Positions 40,470 through 47,878 of a stretch of 64,000 nt of DNA are shown here, piece by piece. The stretch is from Deltaproteobacteria bacterium (GTDB lineage Bacteria; Desulfobacterota; Desulfarculia; Desulfarculales; Desulfarculaceae), in contig JAHLLK010000001.1 in assembly GCA_020444165.1 (NCBI GenBank), forward strand, positions 62,001-126,000, given 5' to 3'. The notes under the pieces were generated by a model. It worked only from the letters and a program-made list of their open reading frames with translations. It had not been told where the DNA came from and searched no databases. The first letter of the stretch is position 1. The number at the start of each line of letters is the position of its first letter. The position numbers and the translations under genes are program-made.

Positions 40470-41168
40470 TCAGCCCACGCGGCCGACCATGGTGGCCGAT
40501 TTCGTGTCGATGTTCTGCATGGTCTGGATGGCCTTCTGGTAGGACTCGAAAGCTCGAAAAGAGTCGATCATGTCGACCATCTCGGTCACTACCTGCACGT
40601 TGGAGGTCTCCAGATGCCCCCCGGTGATGGAGACTCCCTGAGCCGGTTGGCTCAGGGGGGCCTTGCCGTCCGCCCCCACGTAGAGGTTGGCCCCTTCCTT
40701 CATGACGGTGGTGGGGTCGGCCACCGTCACCACGCCGATGCTGCCCACCGTGGCCCCCGCCTGGTTCACTCCGCCCTGGTCATCCACCGAAACCGGACCG
40801 GCCAGGGGGTTGAGGTTGATGGGGGCGCCGCCGGCGCTCAGGACTTGGTAACCCTCGGCGGTGACGATGGTGCCGTCGGAAGAGAGGTGGAAGGAGCCGT
40901 TGCGGGTCAGGCGCAGCCCCTGGGGAGTCTGCACCTGGAAGAAACCGTCGCCCACGATGGCCATGTCCAGGGGGTTGCCCGTGGCGTTCAGGGCGCCCTG
41001 GTCGTAGTTGGTCTTCAGCTCGCGGCCCAACAACTCGTCAAAGACCATGCGGTCACCCTTGAAGCCGGGGGTGTTAACGTTGGCGATGTTGTTGGAGATG
41101 ATGTCCATGTTGCGCATCTGCACGAGACATCCGTAGGTGGCGTCAGCAAATCCGTAATCAAAGGCCAT
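40470..41168 (-). CDS. flgF: Proximal rod protein FlgF
   Basis: 232 residues from the ATG at 41168; an upstream extension of the frame overlaps the sigma-54 promoter and is rejected. N-terminus with NMDIISNNIANVNTPGFKGDRMVF, the core GDGFFQVQTPQGLRLTRNGSFHL, and the C-terminus QVVTEMVDMIDSFRAFESYQKAIQTMQNID. First gene of the flgF-fliW operon. Weak Shine-Dalgarno (GGGGA). Confidence 0.93.
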   Translation of the reverse strand: MAFDYGFADATYGCLVQMRNMDIISNNIANVNTPGFKGDRMVFDELLGRELKTNYDQGALNATGNPLDMAIVGDGFFQVQTPQGLRLTRNGSFHLSSDGTIVTAEGYQVLSAGGAPINLNPLAGPVSVDDQGGVNQAGATVGSIGVVTVADPTTVMKEGANLYVGADGKAPLSQPAQGVSITGGHLETSNVQVVTEMVDMIDSFRAFESYQKAIQTMQNIDTKSATMVGRVG

Positions 41169-41206
41169 GAGGTTTTTCCCCGCGAAACTGGTGTTGCCCC
41201 CTGAGA

Positions 41207-41222
41207 TGCAACCTGCGTGCCA
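41207..41222 (-). promoter_or_regulatory. Sigma-54 promoter of the flgF-fliW operon
   Basis: The minus strand reads TGGCACG-CAGG-TTGCA, an exact match to the -24/-12 consensus with correct spacing. Predicted transcription start is about 25 bases before the flgF ATG at 41168. Confidence 0.9.
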
Positions 41223-41373
41223 GATTTTCGGGGTGGTTCCTGGGTGGGGATTCATAGGTTAAGAGTTTGTAAATAAAGTATAAAAAGGAGGGAGAGCCCG
41301 CTGGGAAGCAGGGGGAAAGATTTGCCTGCCGGTAGACTCGGCGGGGCCGGGAAAGGGGCAGGGAAGTTCTTGC

Positions 41374-41661
41374 CTACTCCTCGGCCGAAGGCAGGGCGCC
41401 CGGCTCGCCCTGGCCGGCCGCCGGGTCCGCCCGGTCCAGCCACGCCTGGTTGACCCGGGTGACAAAGGCCAAAATCTCCCCCACCACCAGGTAGACCGGA
41501 GCCGGGATGTCCCGGGACAGATCCAGGGCGCCCAGGGCCTGCACCAAGGCCGGGTCGGCATCGGGCCCCAAGCCCAGGTCCCGGGCCAGGGCCAGGAACT
41601 CCTCGGGGGTGAGCTCCCGGGCGGGAGGGCGGCGGCGGTTGGTCGGAGACGCCATGCTCAT
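41374..41661 (-). CDS. FlhB C-terminal-domain-like protein
   Basis: 95 residues. ALGALDLSRDIPAPVYLVVGEILAFVTRVNQ matches the end of the FlhB cytoplasmic domain (L..L.....IP..LY..VAEILA.V). The membrane region and the NPTH autocleavage motif are absent. Such FlhB-like (YlqH/FhlB-type) proteins are found beside FliK-like genes in several bacteria. Overlaps the FliK-like gene by 4 bases (ATGA). It may compete with or substitute for the FlhB C-domain in substrate switching; inference. Confidence 0.72.
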   Translation of the reverse strand: MSMASPTNRRRPPARELTPEEFLALARDLGLGPDADPALVQALGALDLSRDIPAPVYLVVGEILAFVTRVNQAWLDRADPAAGQGEPGALPSAEE

Positions 41662-42782
41662 ACCCTGAGTGAGAGCCGGCCGCCGTCCAGCCGCACCATG
41701 CGCTCCAGCGGGGCCTCGGCGGTCAGGGTGGCGCGGTCCAGGCACACGGCGGCCAAGCGGCAGGCGAAACCGGCTCGGTTGAGCCGTTCGCCCAACTCGG
41801 GCAAAAGGCTCTGCACCAAGGCGGCCGCTTCCGGCTGGCTCAGGCGGAACTCCGCCGCCACCTGCCGGGGGGTCATGAGGGCCTCGATCAAGACCGGCCC
41901 CAGGGCGGACATGGCCAGGAAGAAGCGGAGCCGGGTGGTCTCCTCTTCCGCGCCGGCCTCGCCCTCGGCCGCTCCCTCGCCCAGGCCCAACCACAGCTCA
42001 CCCTGGGAGAAGTGGGGCCCCAGGGCCAGGGGCAGGGCCAAGAGGAGGGCGCCGTCCCGGGACCAGAGTTGGGCGTGCAGCCGGGATTGGGCTTCCAGGA
42101 AATCCCCCATTTGCCGCACCGCCTCGGCCAGGCCGTGCCAACGGGCGGCATGGGAGGCCTCCCCCCGGCCCAGCCGGCCGCCGGATTCTTGCAGCTCCTG
42201 GCTGAGCTGCGCGAGCAGCTCGCGGGGGCTCTTTTTGGCGCGGGGCGCGCCCGGGGCCGGGGGCGGGCCGGCGGCGCCCCAGGCCACCAGGCGCCGGGCC
42301 GCTTCTTCGGGGGGCAGGTCGGGCGCGGGGCGGAGCGCCTGGGCCAGAGCTTGTTGCAATTGGCGGGTCAAGGCGCCGGCCCGGGGCAACAGAGCCGCCT
42401 CGGGCGTGGGGTCAAAGCCCAGAATGGTCTCCAGGGCGGCGGGCAGGCTGGTGCGGGCCGCCAACAAGGTGGAGAGCGAACGCTGCAAGGGGGCCGACGG
42501 CGGGGGAGCGCTCTGCTCCGGGGCCGGGGAAAGCACCACCTGGGGGCTGGTGCGTTCCACCATAAGGTCCAGGGTCTGGCCGGCGGTGAGGTCCACCCGG
42601 CTCTGGGCCATCACCTCGCCGCCGGGCAGGCGCACCAGCACCTGGCGGCCGGGGAAGGTCTGCAGCACCGTGGCCCGCACCACCCGGCCCGGGGTCAGCT
42701 CGGCAGCTCCGCTGGCAGCGCTCCGCCCGCCGGGGGCCGGAGCCTCCGCCCGTTGGCTGATTTTGGGAAAGGTGTAGGCCAT
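41658..42782 (-). CDS. FliK-like hook-length/substrate-switch protein 2
   Basis: 374 residues. N-terminal PGRVVRATVLQTFPGRQVLVRLPGGEVMA is a small beta domain seen in FliK-like proteins. The middle is Ala/Pro/Leu-rich, and the C-terminal ~110 residues (LRFFLAMSALGPVLIEALM, then LPELGERLNRAGFACRL) resemble the Flg_hook domain of FliK. A full-length FliK is at 61685-63604, so this is a second, shorter homologue coupled to an FlhB-like partner. Precise role unknown. Confidence 0.65.
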   Translation of the reverse strand: MAYTFPKISQRAEAPAPGGRSAASGAAELTPGRVVRATVLQTFPGRQVLVRLPGGEVMAQSRVDLTAGQTLDLMVERTSPQVVLSPAPEQSAPPPSAPLQRSLSTLLAARTSLPAALETILGFDPTPEAALLPRAGALTRQLQQALAQALRPAPDLPPEEAARRLVAWGAAGPPPAPGAPRAKKSPRELLAQLSQELQESGGRLGRGEASHAARWHGLAEAVRQMGDFLEAQSRLHAQLWSRDGALLLALPLALGPHFSQGELWLGLGEGAAEGEAGAEEETTRLRFFLAMSALGPVLIEALMTPRQVAAEFRLSQPEAAALVQSLLPELGERLNRAGFACRLAAVCLDRATLTAEAPLERMVRLDGGRLSLRV

Positions 42783-42790
42783 GCAAGGCC

Positions 42791-43339
42791 TTACCTGGCG
42801 CTAGAGTAGTTTAGCCCCATGACCAGCTCCACTTCACCGCGGGGCCGGTTGGTTAGCTTGGCGATCTCCGCGGCGCTCTTGCCCTCCCGGGCCAGTTGGC
42901 CCACCAAGCTGCGGAAATCACTGGGTTTGGACTCCTCCACCGCCTGGTCCAGCAAGAGGATCTCGGGGGCGGGGGCAGGGGGCGGCGGCGCGGGCGCGGC
43001 CGCGGGTCCGTTCTCCAGGAGCTGGATGGCCTCCCGGCGGGGGGGCCGCGGGCTGGCGAGGCTGGGCGCGTCCTCTTCGGTGCGCTCCAACATGCCGTTC
43101 AGGTGGCTGATGCGCTCGTCCAGGGAGTTCAGGGTGGTGGTGATGAGCTGGCGCTTCTCACCCAGGAGGCGGTCGAACTCCTTGGACAGGCGCTCGGCCT
43201 CGCTGATGAAGGACTCCAGGTCCTCGGGGGTGGCGGGTTTGGGCAGCTCGCCCACCTTGCGGAGCCGGAGGAGCAGGGCCAGCACCACCAGGAGCAGGAG
43301 GGCGTCCGCCGCGATCTGCATCCACCACAACCAGTTCAT
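42791..43339 (-). CDS. Membrane-anchored coiled-coil protein of unknown function
   Basis: 182 residues. One N-terminal transmembrane helix (about 5-25, ADALLLLVVLALLLRL), coiled coil 40-90 (ISEAERLSKEFDRLLGEKRQ), Pro/Ala linker, and a C-terminal helix-turn-helix-like segment (REGKSAAEIAKLTNRPRGEVELVMGL). This layout resembles DUF2802/DUF6115-type proteins beside flagellar genes. Start overlaps the preceding stop by one base (TGATG). Confidence 0.62.
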   Translation of the reverse strand: MNWLWWMQIAADALLLLVVLALLLRLRKVGELPKPATPEDLESFISEAERLSKEFDRLLGEKRQLITTTLNSLDERISHLNGMLERTEEDAPSLASPRPPRREAIQLLENGPAAAPAPPPPAPAPEILLLDQAVEESKPSDFRSLVGQLAREGKSAAEIAKLTNRPRGEVELVMGLNYSSAR

Positions 43340-43662
43340 CAGATCACCACGTCCACCAGGCTGCCGCTCTCCGGCGGCGCCCCGGAGCCGTCAGGGGCTT
43401 CCTCGCCCCCGGCCGCGGCGGCCCGGCGGCGGGGCGCGCGGCGGCCCTGGCGCTCCTTTTCCGGATCCTTCTTGATGCGGTTCTGGGCGTCGCTTTCCTG
43501 GTTTTTCTGCACCTGCTCCTGCTGGCGGAGGCGCTGGGCCGCGTCCTCCACCTGGGCCGTGGCCTGCTGCACCTCGCCCTGGCGCTGCACCATCTCCTGC
43601 ATGCGGCTGACGTCGCCGGCCTGCTGGATCACCAAAGGCAGATTGATCTCGAGGGGGGCCAT
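43339..43662 (-). CDS. Small charged flagellar-operon protein, unknown
   Basis: 107 residues. A Gln/Glu-rich amphipathic helix (VQRQGEVQQATAQVEDAAQR) leads into a basic, Arg-rich and Pro/Gly-rich tail ending SGSLVDVVI. No membrane segment. No family name recognised. Embedded between fliL2 (7 bases upstream) and the coiled-coil protein (1-base overlap). Confidence 0.6.
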   Translation of the reverse strand: MAPLEINLPLVIQQAGDVSRMQEMVQRQGEVQQATAQVEDAAQRLRQQEQVQKNQESDAQNRIKKDPEKERQGRRAPRRRAAAAGGEEAPDGSGAPPESGSLVDVVI

Positions 43663-43669
43663 GGCGAAC

Positions 43670-44470
43670 CTACCCGGTTATGACGAATTGGGTGAAGAAA
43701 ACCCGGTGCACCAGGTTCTGTCCCAAAACGTGGTTCACTTCAGCCTTGATCTGCGACTGCAAGAGCCTGGTTTGCTTGGCCCCCTGCAGTTCCACCGCCG
43801 GGCGGTCGCGCAAGAGGCGGTAGATGGCGTCCCGGAGCGCCACGGTGCGCTCGCCGATGGCCACCCGGCTGTCCGGGTCCATGGCTTCCAGGCTCACCCC
43901 TACATTCAGTATGCGCCCTTGGGCGGATTTACGGAGTGGCACAATAAAGGGCTTCAAGGCCAGGTTCAGCTCCACGTCGGGCTTGGGCACCATGCCCCGC
44001 ACCACGCCCGGGGGCAGCTCGTCCAGGAGGACCTTCTTTTCTTCACCGCGGCCGTACCACCAGCCCACCCCCGCGGCCAACAAGAGGCACAAGACCACGG
44101 CGGGGACGCCCATGATCACGGCCTTTTGCCAGCCCGGCCGGCGCTCCCACCAGGTGGCCGGCTGGGCCGCGCCCTCCTCCGGCTCCATAAGGTCCCTGAA
44201 GTCATCGGGGGCGGCGGCGGGGGTCAGCGCCACCTCCGTTTCCGGCGGTGGCGGCTCCGGCTCGTTGAACCCCAACAGATCGTCGATGGGCAAATCCGCC
44301 CGGTCCAGCTCGACCTTGTCCCCCATGCCTTGGGGAACGCTATCGGGGCTGGCCAATCGACGTTCAATATCCGAAAGGATATCTGGTTCCACACCTAATC
44401 CGTTCCCGGCGCCGGAAAGCACCTTTTGCTTTCCCCCGGGAATTGCATCTGGCGGCGCGGCCGGGCTCAA
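43670..44470 (-). CDS. fliL: FliL paralogue with long cytoplasmic extension
   Basis: 266 residues. About 115 acidic, Pro-rich residues precede one transmembrane helix (116-138, VIMGVPAVVLCLLLAAGVGWW) and a periplasmic FliL domain (LALKPFIVPLRKSAQGRILNVGVSLEAM, closing with QNLVHRVFFTQFVITG). Standard FliL is ~160-200 residues. Start is TTG at 44470 with GAGGA 5 bases upstream; a GTG at residue 17 is possible. The extension contains DLPIDDLLGF, a possible short binding motif. Follows cheY by 29 bases. Confidence 0.75.
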   Translation of the reverse strand: MSPAAPPDAIPGGKQKVLSGAGNGLGVEPDILSDIERRLASPDSVPQGMGDKVELDRADLPIDDLLGFNEPEPPPPETEVALTPAAAPDDFRDLMEPEEGAAQPATWWERRPGWQKAVIMGVPAVVLCLLLAAGVGWWYGRGEEKKVLLDELPPGVVRGMVPKPDVELNLALKPFIVPLRKSAQGRILNVGVSLEAMDPDSRVAIGERTVALRDAIYRLLRDRPAVELQGAKQTRLLQSQIKAEVNHVLGQNLVHRVFFTQFVITG

Positions 44471-44499
44471 CTGGTTCCTCGCCGTTCAGGCGGACAACC

Positions 44500-44886
44500 T
44501 CAACGGTCGGCGAAGATCTTCTCGATCTTTTCCGAGAGGGTTTCCGCCGTAAAGGGCTTGACGATATAGTTGCTGACTTTGGCTTTCACCGCCTCCAAAA
44601 CGTTTTCCTTCTGGGCCTCGGCGGTGACCATCAAAAACGGCATGTCTTTGAACTCGTCGTGTCCTCGCACCCATTTGAGCAGGTCCAACCCGCTCATCTT
44701 GGGCATGTTCCAATCGCTGATAATGAAATCAATGCGCTCACTTTCCAGTTTACGCACCGCAGCTTCGCCGTCCTCGGCCTCCACGATGTTTTCGAAACCA
44801 AGTTGGCGCAGGATGTTTTTAACAATGCGACGCATGGTGGAAAAATCATCCACCACCAAAATCCTCATCTTGGTGTCTAAATTCAT
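44500..44886 (-). CDS. cheY: Chemotaxis response regulator CheY
   Basis: 128 residues, single receiver domain. Acidic pocket D13/D14, phosphoacceptor D58 (IISDWNMPKMSG), T88 (VTAE) and K110 (VKPF) are intact. KNILRQLGFENIVEAEDG is typical of CheY near flhF-flhG-fliA. When phosphorylated it binds FliM and changes rotation. 23 bases after fliA. Confidence 0.94.
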   Translation of the reverse strand: MNLDTKMRILVVDDFSTMRRIVKNILRQLGFENIVEAEDGEAAVRKLESERIDFIISDWNMPKMSGLDLLKWVRGHDEFKDMPFLMVTAEAQKENVLEAVKAKVSNYIVKPFTAETLSEKIEKIFADR

Positions 44887-44909
44887 GCGGCTCGTCTCCC
44901 GATATCCTC

Positions 44910-45686
44910 TCAGGCTGCAGCTAGATCCCGCAAACGGGCTCTGAGTCTCAGAATGGCCTTGGTATGCATTTGGCTGATCCGTGATTCGGTGTAGCCCAGG
45001 ACCTCGCCAATTTCCCTCATGGTCAGTTCGTCGTAGTAGTACAGGGACACCACCAGCTTTTCCTTGTCCGGCAGCCCCTCGATGGCGTGCGCCACCTGCA
45101 GCCGGAGCTCAGCCAGGCCCAAAAGGGCCAAGGGATCCCCGATCTCGTCCCGGCCCAGGGCCTCCAAAACGGCCTCGGCGTCCAACTGGGCCAAGGGACT
45201 TTCCGCGTCATCCAGACTGAGGAGATTCACCCCCCGGACTTCGTCCAACAGGCGATGGAATTCCTCTAAATCCACCCCCAGGTCAGCGGCCATTTCCTCG
45301 TCGGTGGCCGGCCGGCCCAGCCGGTTTTGCAGCCGGTTATAGGCGTCTTCCAGGGTGGAGCTTTTCCGCCGGACGCTACGGGGAACCCAATCCATGGAAC
45401 GAAGCTCGTCCAGGATGGCTCCCCTGATACGAAACTCGGCGTAAGTCTTGAACTTAACGTTCTTGTCCGGATCGAACTTATCCACCGCGTCGATCAAACC
45501 GATAACGCCGGCGGAAATGAGATCCTCCAGTGCCACGTGGGAGGGCAGGCGCATGGCAATACGTCCAGCCACGTACCGTATGATAGGGGAATACTCCAGG
45601 ATGAGCGCTTCCCGCTCCGCCATAGAGTATCCGGCCTTGGTACGGGGCCGGCCGTCGCTATACCCCTCGATTCCCTTCTGTATCAT
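44910..45686 (-). CDS. fliA: Flagellar sigma factor FliA (sigma-28)
   Basis: 258 residues from the ATG at 45686; the frame is open to a TTG at 45728 but no Shine-Dalgarno distinguishes them. Region 2: EYSPIIRYVAGRIAMRLP, LEDLISAGVIGLIDAVDKFD, FKTYAEFRIRGAILDELRSMDWVPRSVR. Region 4: LPDKEKLVVSLYYYDELTMREIGEVLGYTESRISQMH. Recognises TAAA-N15-GCCGATAA; such promoters precede flgM and flagellin 4 here. Inhibited by FlgM. Confidence 0.96.
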   Translation of the reverse strand: MIQKGIEGYSDGRPRTKAGYSMAEREALILEYSPIIRYVAGRIAMRLPSHVALEDLISAGVIGLIDAVDKFDPDKNVKFKTYAEFRIRGAILDELRSMDWVPRSVRRKSSTLEDAYNRLQNRLGRPATDEEMAADLGVDLEEFHRLLDEVRGVNLLSLDDAESPLAQLDAEAVLEALGRDEIGDPLALLGLAELRLQVAHAIEGLPDKEKLVVSLYYYDELTMREIGEVLGYTESRISQMHTKAILRLRARLRDLAAA

Positions 45687-45730
45687 GATAGGGAGCTTTC
45701 CGGCAAACTTTCTCCCAAGTTTTTGCAAGT

Positions 45731-46603
45731 TTACGCCATGGCCACCAGTCTTCGCCAGAAAAACTTTATGTTTCCGCTGGTTTCGTCTGGTGGGGCTTCC
45801 AGAAGATCCTTGGCCAGGGCCAGGAACTGTTTGGATACCGCCGCCTGGGGAAAAGCTTCCAGCACCGGCTTTTGCAACATTACCGCCTGGTGCACCGCAT
45901 GGTCAGTGGGCAGAAAGCCCAGGTATTCAATGGACAACCCGCCCAGGAAATGGTCCGTGGCCGTGGTCAGCTTGCGGTAGACTCGCTTTGCCTCGGCTAT
46001 ATCCGCGACATTGTTCACCAACAGCTTGAACCGGCGTTCCTGGTGTTGGGTATAGAGAACCTTGATGAGGGCGTAGGCATCGGTCAAGCTGGTGGGCTCG
46101 CCGGTGGCCACCACCAGCCGGTCCTGGGCCGCGGTGTTGAAGTATAGCACAGTGTCGTTTATGCCGGCGGAGGTGTCGATGAGAATGACGTCCGCTTCGG
46201 TGGCCATGCCGTCCAGCTCCTGCAGCAGCAGCAGCTTTTCATCCCTGGTCAGGTTGGAAAGCTCCGCCACCCCGCTGGCCGAGGGCAGGATCATGATGTC
46301 ATCCGGGCCCTGGATCACCACCTCGTCCACGGCCTTGGCGCCGGTGAGCACATCGCGGATGGTGAAGCGGGGGGTCAGACCCAGCACCACGTCCACGTTG
46401 GCCAGACCCAGGTCGGCGTCGATCACCAAGACCTTGCGACCCAGCCGGCTCATGGCCATGGCCAGGTTCACCACCACATTGGTCTTGCCCACCCCGCCCT
46501 TGCCACTGGTGATGGCTATGGTCCTAAGCGGCTCTGTCCGCCGGGGCACGCGCTGCAAACGGCTCTTCTCGGCGAGACGTCGTAGGGAATTAGCTTGGTC
46601 CAT
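45731..46603 (-). CDS. flhG: Flagellar number regulator FlhG (MinD-like ATPase)
   Basis: 290 residues. N-terminal MDQANSLRRL is the DQAxxLR motif that stimulates FlhF GTPase. Deviant Walker A SGKGGVGKTNVVVNLA, then VIDADLGLANVDVVLGL and LIDTSAGINDTVL. C-terminal amphipathic region for membrane binding. Controls flagellar number with FlhF. 12 bases after flhF. Confidence 0.95.
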   Translation of the reverse strand: MDQANSLRRLAEKSRLQRVPRRTEPLRTIAITSGKGGVGKTNVVVNLAMAMSRLGRKVLVIDADLGLANVDVVLGLTPRFTIRDVLTGAKAVDEVVIQGPDDIMILPSASGVAELSNLTRDEKLLLLQELDGMATEADVILIDTSAGINDTVLYFNTAAQDRLVVATGEPTSLTDAYALIKVLYTQHQERRFKLLVNNVADIAEAKRVYRKLTTATDHFLGGLSIEYLGFLPTDHAVHQAVMLQKPVLEAFPQAAVSKQFLALAKDLLEAPPDETSGNIKFFWRRLVAMA

Positions 46604-46615
46604 GAGGGCTCCTTG

Positions 46616-47830
46616 TCATGACCAGCCTGGGGTGGCGGGTCGCGGCGGCAAGAGCCGCCGCACCAGGCCGTCCCGAGTGGCTTCTTCCAGGTCGTCGGGC
46701 ACTCTCTGGCCGGTGGTGAAGTAGCTCACCGGCGTGTTGGTGCGGACCACCTGGTTTAGAATGGGACCGAAAGTGCGGGTTTCGTCCAACTTGGTGAAGA
46801 TCATGCTATGGGGGGCGAAACGCTTGAACCTTTCCACGATGCGTTTTTGATCCACATCGCGGGTTGGGGCGGCTAGGACCAAATGACTGCGAGCTTGGGG
46901 GCCGGCCTTGAGAAGGTTCGCAAGTTCCTCCAAATTTTCTTCGTCTTCGGGGGAGCGGCCCACCGTGTCCACCAGGATGAGATCCAGGCGGGAAAGCTGG
47001 TCCAGGGCCTGGGCGTATTCGCCGGGGCCCGAAGCCACCTTGGTGGGAATCTCCATGATCTGACCATAGACCTTGAGCTGTTCGGCCGCGGCGATGCGGT
47101 AGGTATCCACGGTGACCAAACCCACCCGGAGCCGGAGCCTGAGGGCGAAGGTGGCCGCCAGCTTGGCCACGGTGGTGGTCTTGCCCACTCCGGTGGGGCC
47201 CACCAAGGCCCAGATCAGGGGCCCGCTGACCGATTTCTGTAGGGGCGGCGCCAAAAGGAACAGCTTTTTCAGCCGGATGGAGAGCCGGGGCCACACGCCC
47301 ATCCCGCCGGGGGTGTTCAGGTCCTCCAGAAGGGACTGGATGACCGCGGGGTCTACCTCCTGCTCTTTCAGGTGGCTGTAGATGGGAGCCACCTCGGGCC
47401 GGGTGAAGAATCCGCTGGCGGCCTCGTTGATCACCAGGTGGCGGCCGATCTGATTGCTCAGGTCGCGCACCTGGGCCACCAGGTCACCCAGGGGATTGTC
47501 CCCCTCCCCGGGCTCTGCGAAGTCCGGCAGCTCCCGGGCGGCCGGGGTTGGTTCGGGTGCCGGGGGATAGCCCTGGGAGGCCGGGCTGGCCACGGGGCCC
47601 GCGGCCGCGGCCGCGGCTGCCGCGGCCACGGCTTCGGCGGCCACCACCCGGGCGGAGCGGCGGGGCGGCTCGGCCGGCGGCAGCTTGCCCTCGTCCACCG
47701 CGGCGGAGATCTCCACCCCGCCGTCGGGCAGGCGGCCGGTGGACAGGATCACCGCGTCCGGGCCCAGGGCCTGGCGGACCTGGCGCATGGCCTGGGCCAT
47801 GTCAGGGGCCGTGAATCGCTTGATGCGCAT
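46616..47830 (-). CDS. flhF: Flagellar SRP-like GTPase FlhF
   Basis: 404 residues. N-terminal B domain MRIKRFTAPDMAQAMRQVRQALGPDAVIL; an Ala-rich linker; N domain; then the G domain with P-loop LVGPTGVGKTTTVAKLAA, VTVDTYRIAAAEQLKVY, ILVDTVGRSPED, and TKLDET. Sets the cellular position of the flagellum. Between flhA and flhG as in polar flagellates, suggesting polar flagellation. Confidence 0.96.
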   Translation of the reverse strand: MRIKRFTAPDMAQAMRQVRQALGPDAVILSTGRLPDGGVEISAAVDEGKLPPAEPPRRSARVVAAEAVAAAAAAAAAGPVASPASQGYPPAPEPTPAARELPDFAEPGEGDNPLGDLVAQVRDLSNQIGRHLVINEAASGFFTRPEVAPIYSHLKEQEVDPAVIQSLLEDLNTPGGMGVWPRLSIRLKKLFLLAPPLQKSVSGPLIWALVGPTGVGKTTTVAKLAATFALRLRLRVGLVTVDTYRIAAAEQLKVYGQIMEIPTKVASGPGEYAQALDQLSRLDLILVDTVGRSPEDEENLEELANLLKAGPQARSHLVLAAPTRDVDQKRIVERFKRFAPHSMIFTKLDETRTFGPILNQVVRTNTPVSYFTTGQRVPDDLEEATRDGLVRRLLPPRPATPGWS

Positions 47831-47878
47831 GGCCTCAGATCCCGTTTGCTTGCGGAATCATTAACATATCACCCTCTC

